DNA of 64,000 nt from Shewanella sp. UCD-KL21 (GCF_001957135.1 NZ_MPHK01000004.1:1-64000); one strand, 5' to 3'. Counted from the stretch's first letter, positions 1-10,887 are shown. Translations and numbers: made by a program. The notes: generated from the letters alone by a model not told the origin.

Positions 1-162
1 TTTCCAACTGTTATCCCCCTCGACTGGGCAGATCCCTAGGCATTACTCACCCGTCCGCCGCTCGTCAGCAAATTAGCAAGCTAATTCCTGTTACCGCTCG
101 ACTTGCATGTGTTAGGCCTGCCGCCAGCGTTCAATCTGAGCCATGATCAAACTCTTCAATTA
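1..162 (-). rRNA. rrs: 16S ribosomal RNA, 5' end (partial)
   Basis: The reverse strand carries the conserved start of bacterial 16S rRNA: the universal 27F priming region (AGAGTTTGATCATGGCTCAG) lies at about 137-156, preceded by AATTG as in enterobacterial genes. The rest of the gene lies beyond the left edge. The mature 5' end is placed near 162 by comparison with the E. coli gene (AAATTGAAGAG...). The rRNA operon is transcribed leftward, in the same direction as secA upstream of it. Confidence 0.96.
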
Positions 163-381
163 AAGTTTTGTTGAAACATCCACTCTTATAAATAAAAGCT
201 TCGTTTCGGCTCAATGAATTCTGATTTCGATTTAAAGACTCGGAAGAATCTCTAAAACGTTTGTTACATATTGCTATGAACACTCATCGTTACATTGAGT
301 AATAATTTTGATTGCTACATTCTTTACGAGAAAGAATGGCAATTTCGATTAACTCAACACCTGTGAGTGTCCACACAGATT

Positions 382-404
382 ACTTGATAAATTGTTAAAG
401 AGCG
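382..404 (-). promoter_or_regulatory. rrn leader boxA antitermination site
   Basis: The reverse strand reads CGCTCTTTAACAATTTATCA, a close match to the boxA element (TGCTCTTTAACA) of gammaproteobacterial rRNA leaders. It sits between the promoters and the 16S start. By family knowledge it recruits the NusB/S10 antitermination complex and contributes to the RNase III processing stem. Confidence 0.85.
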
Positions 405-461
405 TGGAATCAATTTTTCAGACTCCGCCGTTAGACGCTAGGTCGTTGGCTTGGGATGCGT

Positions 462-489
462 ATTCTACGCAATTCCTTTTTCGCGTCAA
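462..489 (-). promoter_or_regulatory. rrn promoter, proximal (P2-like)
   Basis: On the reverse strand a TTGACG -35 element (484-489) and a TAGAAT -10 element (462-467) are separated by 16 bp, the short spacer usual for rRNA promoters. It lies downstream of a second, stronger-looking promoter, giving the tandem P1/P2 layout of rRNA operons. Confidence 0.75.
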
Positions 490-595
490 GTCATTTTTAA
501 ACTTATTTAAAAACAATTTTCAGCGTCACTTTACAGTGAACTGATTTGGCGAGTAACCCATGCTAGTGCGTGGTTTGCCGTGTCAGTGGATGCGC

Positions 596-670
596 ATTAT
601 AGGCAGATTCTGATTTGGTGCAAGGGCTTTTTAAAAGTTTTTCGCATTTTTTGCGATCTTTTTTATTAAT
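596..670 (-). promoter_or_regulatory. rrn promoter, distal (P1-like) with UP element
   Basis: On the reverse strand a TTGCAC -35 (618-623) and a perfect TATAAT -10 (596-601) are separated by 16 bp. Directly upstream (about 625-670) lies a strongly A/T-rich stretch with T runs, as expected for an UP element contacted by the alpha subunit C-terminal domain. A perfect DnaA box (TTATCCACA, 700-708) lies just upstream. Confidence 0.75.
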
Positions 671-752
671 CACATGTTACCCAGCTTTTACCCCCAGTGT
701 TATCCACAAAATCACTTGAGGCGACTGTTTTTTATACTATTTATTAGGCACA

Positions 753-782
753 AAAAAGGCAGCTAAAAATAGCTGCCTTTTA
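753..782 (-). terminator. intrinsic terminator of secA (bidirectional shape)
   Basis: The stem AAAAGGCAGCTA / TAGCTGCCTTTT has a short A-rich loop and is flanked by A and T tracts on both sides. It lies 20-50 bp beyond the secA stop and separates secA from the rRNA promoters. Confidence 0.85.
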
Positions 783-804
783 AATTATTAAATATTGCGG
801 TGTG

Positions 805-3525
805 TTAGGTCAGTTTACCGTGACACTGCTTGTACTTCTTACCCGAGCCGCAAGGACAAGGATCGTTACGGCCAACTTTCTCACCGTCTCTGATCACTGT
901 TCTTGGCGCTGCTGCTTCAGCTTCTTTATTCTCTGTTAGCGATTCTGATGCTGCATGCTGATATTCACGTTGAACCTTAGCTTCTTCGTCACGACGACGC
1001 TGCTCCATATCATCAACATCTGATTGTGCTTGAACTTGTACTTTAGACAGTACGCTGATGACATCGTGTTTTAGTGACTCCAACATTTGTTGGAATAACT
1101 CAAACGATTCACGCTTATACTCTTGCTTTGGATTCTTTTGCGCGTAACCACGTAAATGAATACCTTGGCGCAAGTGATCCATTGCTGCTAAGTGTTCTTT
1201 CCACAGACCATCTAGTGTTTGTAGCATGACTGCTTTTTCGAACTGACGTAGCACTTGCTCACCGACCATCTGTTCTTTAGCTTTATATGCTTCGCTCCAG
1301 CTCGATACAATACGCTCACGTAAAGTTTCTTCGTGAAGGTCATCTTCTTTATCTAACCACTGTTGAATGGTTAGCTGCAGACCAAACTCTTGGGCAAGAC
1401 GCTGCTCTAGACCTGGTACGTCCCACAACTCTTCTACAGACTGCTGTGGAATATATTGATCAATCACACCACTAACGACATCTTGTTCGATATTTGAAAT
1501 GGTATCTTCAATGCTTTCTGCGTCCATTAACTCATTACGCTGAGAATAAACAACTTGGCGTTGATCGTTAGCGACATCATCATATTCAAGTAATTGCTTA
1601 CGAATATCGAAGTTACGTGCTTCTACTTTACGTTGGGCGTTTTCAATTGCACGTGATACCCAAGGATGTTCGATGGCTTCGCCTTCTTCCATACCCAGTT
1701 TTTTCATCATGCCTGAGACTTTTTCAGATGCGAAGATACGCATTAAGCTATCTTCCATTGAAAGATAGAAGCGTGACGAACCCGCATCACCTTGACGACC
1801 AGAACGACCACGAAGCTGATTATCGATACGACGAGACTCGTGACGCTCAGTGCCTAAGATGTGTAAACCACCCGAGGCAATAACAGCATCATGACGTACT
1901 TGCCATTCAGCTTTAATGCGTGCGATTTGATCTTCAGTTGGATCCTTTAATGCATCAACTTCAACTTTCCAGTTTCCGCCCAACACGATATCAGTACCAC
2001 GACCGGCCATGTTAGTTGCAATAGTGACGGCGCCAGCGCTACCCGCTTGAGCAACAATGTCTGCTTCTTTTTCATGGAACTTGGCGTTCAAAACTGAATG
2101 TGGGATCTTAGCTTGCTTTAATAAGGTCGCTAATAATTCAGATTGCTCGATTGATACCGTACCCACAAGTACAGGCTGACCACGTTCGCGACAACCTTTA
2201 ATGTCTTCGATTATGGCGTTGTACTTTTCAGTGGCCGTTAGATACACCAAATCAGGCATATCATTACGTACCATTGGCTTATTGGTTGGTACCACGACGG
2301 TATCAAGTCCATAAATGTGTTGGAACTCGAATGCTTCAGTATCAGCGGTACCTGTCATCCCAGCTAGCTTCTCATATTGACGGAAGTAGTTTTGGAATGT
2401 GATTGACGCTAATGTTTGGTTTTCATTTTGAATGTTGACAGCTTCTTTCGCTTCAACAGCTTGATGTAAACCTTCTGACCAGCGACGACCTGGCATGGTA
2501 CGGCCAGTATGTTCATCAACGATAATGACTTCACCGTCTTGAACAATGTAATCAACATCACGCTCAAATAAGGTATGGGCTCTTAATGCAGCGTTAACGT
2601 GGTGTAGTAATGAGATGTTGGCTGCAGAATACAGTGAGTCACCTTCATTCAGCACACCTAGCTCAACTAATAGTAATTCAACTTTTTCTTGGCCACGCTC
2701 TGTAAAATGAACTTGTTTGGCTTTTTCGTCGATACTGAAATCACCTTCACCAATCTCATCTTCGGTATCTTCTTTTTCTTGAACGATAAGGTTCGGGATT
2801 AGGGTGTTTACTTTGATATATAGCTCAGAGCTATTTTCTGCTGCACCAGAGATAATCAATGGTGTACGCGCTTCATCAATTAAGATCGAATCAACTTCAT
2901 CAATCAGTGCGTAGTGCAGCGGACGTTGAACTCGCTCTTGAGGAGAGAACGCCATGTTGTCACGCAGGTAATCGAAACCAAACTCGTTGTTAGTACCGTA
3001 GGTAATATCAGAGTTATAGGCTTGTTTTTTTTCTGCTTGACCAAGGCCTGCCACGTTAATACCAACGCTAAGCCCTAGGAATTCAAATAATGGACGGTTA
3101 TTTTCCGCATCACGACGTGCAAGGTAATCATTCACCGTAATGACGTGGACGCCTTTACCGGTAATACCATTTAAATATGCTGGCAGAGTTGCGGTTAAGG
3201 TTTTACCTTCACCGGTTCTCATTTCAGCGATGCGGTTACTATCAAGTACCATACCACCGAGTAATTGCACATCGAAGTGGCGCATTTCGAAAACACGTTT
3301 AGATGCTTCACGCACTGTGGCAAATACTTCTGCCATAAGCGCATCTAAGGTTTCACCATTTTCAATACGCTGACGGAACTCGTCTGTTTTTGCTTTTAGT
3401 TGTTCATCTGTCAGCTTTTCATATTCAGCTTCTAATGCGTTTATTTTAGTTACAACTTTACCTAAACCTTTCAAGGTACGGTCGTTACGACTGCCGAATA
3501 CTTTTGTCAGTAATTTGCCTAACAT
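805..3525 (-). CDS. secA: preprotein translocase ATPase SecA
   Basis: Motor ATPase that drives unfolded preproteins through SecYEG. The product is about 906 residues, the usual length. Visible features are the Walker A motif MRTGEGKT near residue 105, the DEVD Walker B (LIDEVDSI) near 210, the helicase motif GRSGRQGD near 600, and a C-terminal zinc tail with [13 protein letters not shown] that binds SecB and lipid. The ATG at 3525 gives the conserved start [11 protein letters not shown]; a GTG nine bases upstream (3534) is a possible alternative. No secM-like arrest gene lies upstream; an M23 peptidase gene occupies that place, ending 49 bp before the upstream start. Transcription ends at the hairpin at 753-782. 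Confidence 0.98.
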   Translation of the reverse strand: MLGKLLTKVFGSRNDRTLKGLGKVVTKINALEAEYEKLTDEQLKAKTDEFRQRIENGETLDALMAEVFATVREASKRVFEMRHFDVQLLGGMVLDSNRIAEMRTGEGKTLTATLPAYLNGITGKGVHVITVNDYLARRDAENNRPLFEFLGLSVGINVAGLGQAEKKQAYNSDITYGTNNEFGFDYLRDNMAFSPQERVQRPLHYALIDEVDSILIDEARTPLIISGAAENSSELYIKVNTLIPNLIVQEKEDTEDEIGEGDFSIDEKAKQVHFTERGQEKVELLLVELGVLNEGDSLYSAANISLLHHVNAALRAHTLFERDVDYIVQDGEVIIVDEHTGRTMPGRRWSEGLHQAVEAKEAVNIQNENQTLASITFQNYFRQYEKLAGMTGTADTEAFEFQHIYGLDTVVVPTNKPMVRNDMPDLVYLTATEKYNAIIEDIKGCRERGQPVLVGTVSIEQSELLATLLKQAKIPHSVLNAKFHEKEADIVAQAGSAGAVTIATNMAGRGTDIVLGGNWKVEVDALKDPTEDQIARIKAEWQVRHDAVIASGGLHILGTERHESRRIDNQLRGRSGRQGDAGSSRFYLSMEDSLMRIFASEKVSGMMKKLGMEEGEAIEHPWVSRAIENAQRKVEARNFDIRKQLLEYDDVANDQRQVVYSQRNELMDAESIEDTISNIEQDVVSGVIDQYIPQQSVEELWDVPGLEQRLAQEFGLQLTIQQWLDKEDDLHEETLRERIVSSWSEAYKAKEQMVGEQVLRQFEKAVMLQTLDGLWKEHLAAMDHLRQGIHLRGYAQKNPKQEYKRESFELFQQMLESLKHDVISVLSKVQVQAQSDVDDMEQRRRDEEAKVQREYQHAASESLTENKEAEAAAPRTVIRDGEKVGRNDPCPCGSGKKYKQCHGKLT

Positions 3526-3583
3526 CTTAATCACTTATCTCTTGTAGGTTGAGCTCAAATGAGCGACTTAACCGAAAATGTTA

Positions 3584-4483
3584 TTAACTCGCTTTGCGAT
3601 AGACGAACTTTCTTGGATCTATTTGCTGTCCGTTTCGCAAAACTTCGTAATGCACGTGGGGACCAGTTGAACGGCCTGTGCTTCCCATACTGGCAATTTT
3701 ATCGCCTTTGGCAACGACGTCACCTAGGTTTACTGACATAGATTTGTTGTGTCCATAGCGGGTTCGAAGACCATTTCCATGATCAATTTCGACTAACCCA
3801 CCATATCCAAGCATATTTCCAGACCACGTTACTACACCTGCAGCAGTTGCAATAACATCGCCGCCTTCAGTGCCCGCAAAATCAATACCTTTATGCATTG
3901 TTCTACGACCATTAAAAGGGTCATTCCGTAAACCGTAGGGCGAAGATAACCAACCTTTTACGATTGGCCGCCCTGATATATAACGTTCTTCATCTATATG
4001 GAGATTAGTTGACACTGTTTCAAGTAGAGACAGCTGAACATTATTATTATCAATTCTTGATACCAACTGGGTCATATCATTTAACAGTTGGTTTATTTCC
4101 ACGCCTGTGCCTATTTCACTCAATCCTCCGACACCCACTTCTGTGGCAAAGTCGAATTGATCTTCGAGTAAATTATTTTCAGCAACTTGCTGACCGAGGG
4201 CTTCGAGGCGGGTAATCTTTGCTTGCATAGAGGCGACATGAGTCACCAATGTGGCTAATTGGGTTTCTGTTGCTTTTTTGAGGCTAATGACTTGCTGCTT
4301 TTGTTGCTCGCGCAACTTTTTATTTTCATCAACTTTGGTTTGTTGCTCAGCAAAACGATCGGCACTTTGTTGATAGATGCCGGTTCCCGCTACAACTAAT
4401 AGGATAGGTAGAAGTAACCAACGCTTGCTAGGATGCCAGCGAGTTACTCCGTTTCGACCTTGGATAAAAACTGTTACACTCAT
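3584..4483 (-). CDS. M23 family metallopeptidase, membrane-anchored (LytM/MepM-like)
   Basis: Predicted inner-membrane-anchored peptidoglycan endopeptidase acting in the periplasm. A short cytoplasmic N-terminus is followed by one membrane segment at about residues 22-36, then a coiled coil rich in Gln, Lys and Glu (about 45-105), a linker, and a LytM domain from about 175. The zinc ligands are all present: His197 and Asp201 in HKGID, and His276/His278 in the HVH motif, so it should be catalytically active rather than an EnvC-type activator. It lies upstream of secA on the same strand. Its start codon is only 27 bp from that of the divergent dciA gene. Exact substrate and symbol are not assigned. 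Confidence 0.9.
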   Translation of the reverse strand: MSVTVFIQGRNGVTRWHPSKRWLLLPILLVVAGTGIYQQSADRFAEQQTKVDENKKLREQQKQQVISLKKATETQLATLVTHVASMQAKITRLEALGQQVAENNLLEDQFDFATEVGVGGLSEIGTGVEINQLLNDMTQLVSRIDNNNVQLSLLETVSTNLHIDEERYISGRPIVKGWLSSPYGLRNDPFNGRRTMHKGIDFAGTEGGDVIATAAGVVTWSGNMLGYGGLVEIDHGNGLRTRYGHNKSMSVNLGDVVAKGDKIASMGSTGRSTGPHVHYEVLRNGQQIDPRKFVYRKAS

Positions 4484-4510
4484 AGCCTAACTCAGCCATC
4501 TTATTATCAT

Positions 4511-4963
4511 ATGAAAAAGCCCCCGCAAGATCTCAGTAGCTTACTACATCAATCTGGACAATTACCGGCATTGGCTGAAAAAGCAGAACTATTAAATCAA
4601 CTTAATAATTACGTAAAGCAGAGTTTAACAGGTCCTGTTGTTGAACAGCTTAAAGTCGCTAATCTTCGTCAGGGTGTTCTTGTAATTGAAACTACATCGG
4701 CTGCTTGGGCTGCTAGAATAAATTTCCAAAAGACCAAATTACTGCAACAACTTAAGGAAGAAACCCTTCCAATGCTTACCGCTATAGAGGTTAAAGTTAA
4801 CCCAGGGTTAGCAATATCACCAAGCAAAACCTCAACTAATTACGCAACCATTAGCCCTGTCGCGGCAGAACATTTACAAACTTTGGCAGATCATGTTGAA
4901 GGGTCACTAGGTGAAAAACTAAAACGGCTGGCTGCATTGGCCAGCCGTAATAGGCAATCTTAA
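4511..4963 (+). CDS. dciA: DUF721 protein, DciA-type replicative helicase loader
   Basis: DUF721 proteins of this kind are DciA, which loads DnaB onto the replication origin in bacteria lacking DnaC. The 150-residue product starts MKKPPQDLSSLL and has the compact conserved N-terminal domain (LRQGVLVIETTSAAWAARI, about residues 52-70), followed by a less conserved, probably disordered tail rich in Ser, Thr and Ala and a basic end (KLKRLAALASRNRQS). An upstream in-frame ATG at 4433 would overlap the divergent M23 gene and adds residues foreign to the family, so 4511 is preferred. The last codons contain a hairpin that acts as terminator for lpxC on the other strand. Confidence 0.88.
   Translation: MKKPPQDLSSLLHQSGQLPALAEKAELLNQLNNYVKQSLTGPVVEQLKVANLRQGVLVIETTSAAWAARINFQKTKLLQQLKEETLPMLTAIEVKVNPGLAISPSKTSTNYATISPVAAEHLQTLADHVEGSLGEKLKRLAALASRNRQS
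4916..4948 (-). terminator. lpxC terminator embedded in the 3' end of dciA
   Basis: A perfect 9-bp stem (ACGGCTGGC at 4924-4932, GCCAGCCGT at 4940-4948) with a 7-nt loop is followed on the minus strand by a T-rich tract (TTTTAGTTTTTC). It starts about 20 nt after the lpxC stop codon. On the plus strand the same bases are dciA codons. Confidence 0.75.
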
Positions 4964-4967
4964 CTAT

Positions 4968-5888
4968 TTATGCGAAAGACGCAGCGCCGGGTACCATAAA
5001 GCTTAACGGCACATCGACTTCATTTTCAAAGCTGACTAACTCCCACGCTTCTTGTTGGGCTAATAAAGCTCTAACCAATTGGTTATTTAAAGCATGACCC
5101 GTTTTATACGCACAGAACTCACCAACAATGGCATGCCCTGCGACATATAAATCACCAAAAGCATCAAGAATTTTGTGCTTAACAAATTCGTCCTCATAAC
5201 GCAGACCATCAGGGTTAAGGACACGATATTCATCAAGCACGACGGCATTTTCCATGCTGCCACCCAGCGCTAAGTTATTGGCTCGAAGATATTCAATATC
5301 TCGCATAAAGCCAAATGTTCTTGCACGGCTGATATCTTTCACAAATGCAGATGTTGAAAAATCCATAACCATATGCTGTTGACTACGAGAGATTTCTGGG
5401 TGATTAAAGTCGATTTTAAAATCCACTCTAAAGCCTTTAAAAGGCTTTAACTCTGCCCATTTATCGCCATCTTCAACACGCACAGTTTTATTGATTTTGA
5501 TATATTTTTTAGCGACTGCTTGCTCTTTAATACCTGCACTTTGCAGTAAAAAAACAAACGGACTTGCACTGCCATCCATAATCGGGATTTCAGGAGCATC
5601 AACTTCAATAACTGCGTTATCAATGCCAAGGCCTGCAAGTGCTGCAAATAAATGTTCGATAGTTGAAATGCGAACACCTTCATCATTAACTAATGCCGTA
5701 CACATAGTTGTTTCACGCACCAGATGAGCCTTAGCAGGAATTTCCACTGCTGGGCTTAAATCTGTACGACGAAGTACGATACCAGTATTGACAGGTGCGG
5801 GCATAATGCACAGAGTGACCTTGTTGCCGGAATGAAGCCCGACACCAGTACTCTTCACCATTTTTTGAACAGTTCTTTGAAAAATCAT
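4968..5888 (-). CDS. lpxC: UDP-3-O-acyl-N-acetylglucosamine deacetylase
   Basis: Zinc deacetylase of the committed step of lipid A synthesis. The 306-residue length matches the family. The zinc ligands fall at the canonical numbers: His79 (in [10 protein letters not shown]), His238 and Asp242 (HKILDAFGD); His265 is the general acid. It lies downstream of ftsZ as in E. coli, with its own candidate promoter in the 210-bp gap. It converges on dciA with only 4 bp between the stop codons. The C-terminus ([14 protein letters not shown]) is the region through which FtsH-dependent turnover acts in E. coli; whether that applies here is inference. Confidence 0.98.
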   Translation of the reverse strand: MIFQRTVQKMVKSTGVGLHSGNKVTLCIMPAPVNTGIVLRRTDLSPAVEIPAKAHLVRETTMCTALVNDEGVRISTIEHLFAALAGLGIDNAVIEVDAPEIPIMDGSASPFVFLLQSAGIKEQAVAKKYIKINKTVRVEDGDKWAELKPFKGFRVDFKIDFNHPEISRSQQHMVMDFSTSAFVKDISRARTFGFMRDIEYLRANNLALGGSMENAVVLDEYRVLNPDGLRYEDEFVKHKILDAFGDLYVAGHAIVGEFCAYKTGHALNNQLVRALLAQQEAWELVSFENEVDVPLSFMVPGAASFA

Positions 5889-5967
5889 TCAGTTACCCGT
5901 TTTAATCACTTTAAAATAAACATTCATGCGCTATATATACTGAGTTTACCCAGCAAGCTGAGGCGGT

Positions 5968-5995
5968 ATACTACCATAAAATTGCCTTTTCACAA
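5968..5995 (-). promoter_or_regulatory. lpxC: candidate sigma-70 promoter of lpxC
   Basis: On the reverse strand TTGTGA (5990-5995) and TAGTAT (5968-5973) are spaced by 16 bp, placing a start site about 70 nt upstream of the lpxC ATG. No terminator was seen after ftsZ, so read-through from the dcw cluster may also supply lpxC. Confidence 0.45.
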
Positions 5996-6098
5996 AAAAA
6001 GTACCATTTAGTGGTTTTTAATACGCCTCTACTTACACAAGCAACAATTTATCAACATCTTATGCATTCAACATTCTAACTTTACTACCAAACTGTAA

Positions 6099-7277
6099 TT
6101 AATCAGCTTGTTTACGTAAAAATGCTGGGATATCTAAATAGTCACCATCTGCACGAGCTGACGGTTGTGCTACTGGTTGCTGAGCAGGCACAGCATTACC
6201 TGTTGGCGCAACATAATTTGTCGCCGCAACGTGCTCTTCAACTGGCTCAGCTTTAACTTCAATTGGCGCAGGCTCTGGGCGTGAAACCGGTTTTGTCACT
6301 AATTGAATATCAGGCTTTTTCTCAGCACCGATACCAGTAGCAACTACGGTTACACGCAGCTCTTCGCTCATTTCAGGATCAATTACTGCACCAACTACGA
6401 CGGTTGCGTTATCAGATGCATAAGCTTTAACGTGGTTACCCACGGTTTCTAGCTCTTCAATACTGATATCTAAACCAGCAGTGATATTGACCAATACGCC
6501 ACGAGCGCCAGCAAGATCAATATCTTCTAGTAATGGACTGGCCACAGCAGCTTCTGCCGCTTCTTCAGCGCGGTCGTCACCAGTTGCAACGCCTGTACCC
6601 ATCATGGCATTACCCATTTCAGACATAACCGTTTTAACGTCGGCGAAATCCACGTTGATTAAACCTGGGCGAGTAATTAACTCCGCAATACCCTGCACAG
6701 CGCCTAGCAATACGTTATTAGCTGCTGCAAATGCATCTAATAGTGATGTACCACGGCCCAATACTTTCAATAACTTTTCGTTAGGGATAGTAATCAATGA
6801 ATCAACATGCTTTGCCAGCTCTGCAATACCTTGCTCTGCAAATAACATGCGTTTTTTGCCTTCAAATGGAAAAGGCTTTGTGACTACAGCAACGGTTAAG
6901 ATGCCTTCTTCACGGGCAATTTCAGCCACAACAGGGGCAGCACCAGTTCCGGTACCACCACCCATGCCTGCGGCAATAAAGATCATGTCAGATCCTTTAA
7001 TTGCTGCGCGAATGTTTTCTTTGTCTTCTTCTGCCGCTTGACGACCGACATCAGGGTTTGCTCCAGCACCTAGACCTTTGGTGACATCACGCCCCAATTG
7101 AATAGTTGAACCAGCACCTGACTTACGTAATGCCTGAGCATCCGTGTTAGTTACGATAAACTCAACACCTTCGATGCTGTGTTTTACCATATGTTCGACT
7201 GCGTTACCGCCGCCACCACCGACGCCGATGACTTTAATCACCGCTTCGTCGTTATGAGTGTCCATGATCTCAAACAT
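6099..7277 (-). CDS. ftsZ: cell division GTPase FtsZ
   Basis: Tubulin homologue that assembles the Z-ring at mid-cell. The 392-residue product has the glycine-rich nucleotide loop [10 protein letters not shown] near residue 18, the tubulin signature GGGTGTG at 105-111, the T7-loop region ([11 protein letters not shown]), a variable Pro/Ala/Glu-rich linker (about 318-378), and the conserved C-terminal peptide [11 protein letters not shown] that binds FtsA and ZipA. It is the last gene of the dcw cluster, 26 bp after ftsA. Confidence 0.99.
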   Translation of the reverse strand: MFEIMDTHNDEAVIKVIGVGGGGGNAVEHMVKHSIEGVEFIVTNTDAQALRKSGAGSTIQLGRDVTKGLGAGANPDVGRQAAEEDKENIRAAIKGSDMIFIAAGMGGGTGTGAAPVVAEIAREEGILTVAVVTKPFPFEGKKRMLFAEQGIAELAKHVDSLITIPNEKLLKVLGRGTSLLDAFAAANNVLLGAVQGIAELITRPGLINVDFADVKTVMSEMGNAMMGTGVATGDDRAEEAAEAAVASPLLEDIDLAGARGVLVNITAGLDISIEELETVGNHVKAYASDNATVVVGAVIDPEMSEELRVTVVATGIGAEKKPDIQLVTKPVSRPEPAPIEVKAEPVEEHVAATNYVAPTGNAVPAQQPVAQPSARADGDYLDIPAFLRKQAD

Positions 7278-7303
7278 AGTCTGATCTCCGTTTGTCTGCG
7301 TTA

Positions 7304-8539
7304 TTAAAATTCACCCTTAAACCAGCTTTTGACCCGATTCAAAAGACTGGTAACCCCTTGACGTTCAGGGCGTTCGAACTGACGTTCGATTACGCGTCTG
7401 GCGCCGTAATGAAGCAAACCTATTCCTGTAGCGTAAATAGGTTGATCTACATATTCATTTAATCCTTTAACTGGTAGTGGTGATGCAACCCTTACTGGCA
7501 TGCCAAATGTTGCTTCTGCAATATCCACGGCGCCGGTAATCATTGATGTACCGCCTGTTAACACGATCCCGGCAGCAATTTGATCTTCTAAACCACTGTC
7601 AGTTAATTCTTTAAGCACTAATTCAAATAGCTCTTGGTACCTTGGCTCGACAACCTCTGCTAACGTATGACGTGACATACTGCGGGAAGGTCTGCCACCT
7701 ACTGATGGTACTTCAATGCTATCTTCACGACTGACCATAGCGCTTCTGGCACTGGCAAACTGTACTTTGATTTGCTCTGCATGGGTCAGCGGCGTTCTAA
7801 ATATTTTAGCTATATCACTACTAACTTGATTACCTGCGACTGATATCACAGCGCAATGCCTTAGTGCGCCATTGGTGTAAACGGCAATATCTGTGGTGCC
7901 ACCACCGATATCTACAATACACACACCTAAATCTTTTTCATCATTGGTCAGCACTGAGTCCGCTGATGCAATACCTGCAAACACCAAGTCATCAACGGTT
8001 AGGCCGCAGCGCTCAACGCTCTTAGTAATATTTTTCGCCATGTCGTTAGCGCAAGTGACGATGTGCGCTTTGGCTTCCATTCGCATACCCGACATACCAA
8101 TTGGGCTTTTTATCCCGTCTTGAACGTCAATTGAGTATTCCTGTGGTAACACATGCAAAATTCTTCGCTCGGTCGGGATCTTCACCGAACGAGCGGTATG
8201 GATGACATTGTCCACATCTTCTTGGGTAACTTCTTCGTCATTAATTGACACCATGCCGTTTTCGTTTTGGCAGGCGATATGTTTACCTGAAATACTTAAA
8301 TACACTGATGATACTTGGCAATCTGCCATCAATTCAGCTTGGTCTAATGCACGTTGTACACTTCTAACAATCGAATCCAGATCATTTACGCCGCCCTTGT
8401 CCATACCACGAGAAGGGTGATTACCTAAACCAACCACGCTTATCTCGCCATCTGGCAATACTTCACCAATGATAACTGCGACCTTAGATGTACCGATATC
8501 TAAGCCTACGATAAGATTTCTTTCCTGATTCTTGGTCAT
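7304..8539 (-). CDS. ftsA: cell division protein FtsA
   Basis: Actin-like ATPase that tethers FtsZ to the inner membrane. The phosphate-1 motif GLDIGTSKV lies near residue 13 and the phosphate-2 motif [10 protein letters not shown] near 208. The SHS2 (1C) insertion lies between them, and the C-terminus [14 protein letters not shown] forms the amphipathic membrane-targeting helix. Length (411 residues) is near the E. coli protein. Its start overlaps the ftsQ stop by one base, implying translational coupling. Confidence 0.98.
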   Translation of the reverse strand: MTKNQERNLIVGLDIGTSKVAVIIGEVLPDGEISVVGLGNHPSRGMDKGGVNDLDSIVRSVQRALDQAELMADCQVSSVYLSISGKHIACQNENGMVSINDEEVTQEDVDNVIHTARSVKIPTERRILHVLPQEYSIDVQDGIKSPIGMSGMRMEAKAHIVTCANDMAKNITKSVERCGLTVDDLVFAGIASADSVLTNDEKDLGVCIVDIGGGTTDIAVYTNGALRHCAVISVAGNQVSSDIAKIFRTPLTHAEQIKVQFASARSAMVSREDSIEVPSVGGRPSRSMSRHTLAEVVEPRYQELFELVLKELTDSGLEDQIAAGIVLTGGTSMITGAVDIAEATFGMPVRVASPLPVKGLNEYVDQPIYATGIGLLHYGARRVIERQFERPERQGVTSLLNRVKSWFKGEF

Positions 8540-9306
8540 TAATGTCGACTCTCTGTTTTAGTATCATCCCAGCCAACCGCGACACCTGTGTCATAGCGCA
8601 AATCAATTGTCGCTATTGGCTTTTTATTTTGTATTATTTCAGGGTAAACATTTATAAATCTTTGTATTCTCGACATCTTATCTTCTCGACCTAACTCAAG
8701 AAGAATGCCGTTATCTAATGTTGCATGCCAAGCATGGCGTGGGCTTAAACTTAAACTTGCTAAGGTAAAGCCATTAATACTTAATAAATCTGCTAATTGC
8801 TGATAGCTAGTTAACACTTCAGCTGACATATCCTCAGGACCTGACAGCATGGGCAAGGCATTAATCATGGGATGGGCTTGGGCTTTAAACGCTTCACCGT
8901 CCACATTAAGCCAATCATTACCATTCCAATGCGCTACCGCTTGTTGCTCTTGCAAGTTCACTTTCAACTTAGCTGGCCATTCGCGTCTGACTGAGGCGCG
9001 ATATACCCAAGGTAAAGCCTCTAAAGCGTGCTGCACTTCAACCACATCGGCACTAAAAAAGCTGCTCTGCATCAAGGCCTGTAGCGCCGCTTGAATATCT
9101 GCGTCACTGGTATATAAACGCTCGCCGTGAATTGCTACGGCCTCAATGGGCAAGGCATCTGCATCATTTAGCAGCGTATTTAACTTTAAACTGGCCCAGA
9201 CAATGGTCATTAACACCATGAGCAAAAACAATAACCCTGTATACAAGTACCAATTGATTTCACTCAAATGGCCTCGCAACTGACGGGCTTTATCACTCCA
9301 CGCCAC
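8539..9306 (-). CDS. ftsQ: cell division protein FtsQ
   Basis: Bitopic divisome protein that links early and late division proteins through FtsB/FtsL. A short cytoplasmic segment precedes one membrane helix (LYTGLLFLLMVLMTIVWA); a periplasmic POTRA domain (IEAVAIHGERLYTSDADIQ) and the beta domain ending in DLRYDTGVAVGW follow. The start is uncertain: GTG at 9306 has GGAG 11 nt upstream, whereas a TTG at 9351 would add 15 residues but has a poor ribosome site. An ATG near 9345 is out of frame. The gene follows murC directly; no ddl gene lies between them, unlike E. coli. Confidence 0.93.
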   Translation of the reverse strand: MAWSDKARQLRGHLSEINWYLYTGLLFLLMVLMTIVWASLKLNTLLNDADALPIEAVAIHGERLYTSDADIQAALQALMQSSFFSADVVEVQHALEALPWVYRASVRREWPAKLKVNLQEQQAVAHWNGNDWLNVDGEAFKAQAHPMINALPMLSGPEDMSAEVLTSYQQLADLLSINGFTLASLSLSPRHAWHATLDNGILLELGREDKMSRIQRFINVYPEIIQNKKPIATIDLRYDTGVAVGWDDTKTESRH

Positions 9307-9419
9307 GGTTACTGTAACTCCACAATGTACAATGTCACTTTCATTGGCCAATTCACCATTATATCTAGCATACCGATTGTAATAAAGTATCTATTTAACA
9401 ATCATTTATAGTGCAAAAA

Positions 9420-10886
9420 TCACTCACCATCTTTAGCATCAATTAAATTATCAAAGCCTAAATTGCTACTAGCAAGTAATTTTGACAAGGCGCCGATATT
9501 ACCTGCACCTTGAGTTAGCAATAAATCACCCTCTTGCAATACGTCAGGCAATACATCGGTTAATAGCTCAGGTGAAGCCACAAATATCGGTTCTACTTGG
9601 CCTCTTAAGCGAATAGAGCGACATAAAGCGCGTCCATCAGCGCCTGGAATGACACTTTCGCCTGCGGCATAAACATCGAGCAATAGCAGTCCATCAACCT
9701 GTGATAGCACCTCGACAAAGTCATCATATAAATCGCGAGTACGACTATAACGATGGGGCTGATAAGCCATCACTAAGCGTTTATCAGGCCAGCCCGCTCT
9801 GACAGCTTTAATGGTTGCCAGTACTTCACTTGGGTGATGACCGTAATCATCAACTAGCATCACCTTGCCGTTAGCAGTGTCAAACTCGCCAAGATGCTGA
9901 AAACGTCTGCCAATGCCTTCAAAGTCAGCAAGGGCTGTGACAATCGCTTCATCATCTATTTCATCTTCTGATGCCACTGCAATAGCAGCAAGTGCATTAA
10001 GTACATTGTGTTCACCAGGCAGGTTTAACACGATATCTAAATCATCACGGTTTTTACGGCGCACGCTAAATTGGCTTTGATGACCCACTTGCTTAAAGTT
10101 AAGCGCCTGTACATCTGCTTGCTCACTGAAACCGTAAGTCACTACCTGACGGCCAACTCTTGGCATAATCTCTTGGATCACTTCATCATCAATACACATC
10201 ACTGCAACGCCATAAAAGGGCAGATTATGTAAAAAGTCGACAAAGGTTGTTTTCAATTTTTCAAAATCGCCGCCATAGGTATCCATATGATCAGCTTCAA
10301 TATTGGTAACCACACTCACCATTGGCTGCAAATGCAAAAAGCTCGCATCACTTTCATCAGCTTCAGCAATCAAATAACGACTGGTACCTAAACGCGCATT
10401 AGTACCAGCGCTGTTTAATAAGCCGCCAATGACAAATGTCGGATCCCGCTCAGCTTGACCATAAACACTGGCAATTAAGCTCGTGGTAGTGGTTTTACCG
10501 TGGGTGCCGGCAATGGCAACACCATGGCGATAACGCATTAACTCAGCAAGCATTTCAGCACGGCGTACAATAGGAATACGGCGCAGCTTCGCTTCAATGA
10601 TTTCTGGATTCTCGTTATTAATGGCCGTTGACACGACCACCACATCCACATCAACCACGCTTTGCGCCTGATGACCAATAATGATCTTGGCGCCAAAGCT
10701 TGCTAACCTTTGTGTCACTGTGTTTTCAGCGATGTCAGAGCCACTGATGTGGTAGCCCTCATTCACTAATACTTCTGCAATTCCACCCATACCAGCACCG
10801 CCAATACCGACGAAATGGATTTTCTTAATCCGTCGCATTTCTGGGATCATGGTGCGTAATTGGGCGTACTTTTCTGTCTTGGTCAT
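9420..10886 (-). CDS. murC: UDP-N-acetylmuramate--L-alanine ligase
   Basis: Cytoplasmic ATP-dependent ligase that adds L-Ala to UDP-MurNAc, the first of the Mur peptide-adding steps. The 488-residue protein has the N-terminal Rossmann motif [14 protein letters not shown] (about 27-40), the ATP loop GTHGKT (127-132), and a C-terminal domain with [10 protein letters not shown] and YQPHRYSRT. It starts two bases after the murG stop codon. Confidence 0.98.
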   Translation of the reverse strand: MTKTEKYAQLRTMIPEMRRIKKIHFVGIGGAGMGGIAEVLVNEGYHISGSDIAENTVTQRLASFGAKIIIGHQAQSVVDVDVVVVSTAINNENPEIIEAKLRRIPIVRRAEMLAELMRYRHGVAIAGTHGKTTTTSLIASVYGQAERDPTFVIGGLLNSAGTNARLGTSRYLIAEADESDASFLHLQPMVSVVTNIEADHMDTYGGDFEKLKTTFVDFLHNLPFYGVAVMCIDDEVIQEIMPRVGRQVVTYGFSEQADVQALNFKQVGHQSQFSVRRKNRDDLDIVLNLPGEHNVLNALAAIAVASEDEIDDEAIVTALADFEGIGRRFQHLGEFDTANGKVMLVDDYGHHPSEVLATIKAVRAGWPDKRLVMAYQPHRYSRTRDLYDDFVEVLSQVDGLLLLDVYAAGESVIPGADGRALCRSIRLRGQVEPIFVASPELLTDVLPDVLQEGDLLLTQGAGNIGALSKLLASSNLGFDNLIDAKDGE

Positions 10887-10887
10887 G

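Noticed and set aside
6481..7041. 186-codon open frame opposite ftsZ
   Set aside because: It is the reverse of a highly conserved gene and rich in Ala, Pro and Ser in the way reverse frames of such genes are; no ribosome site.
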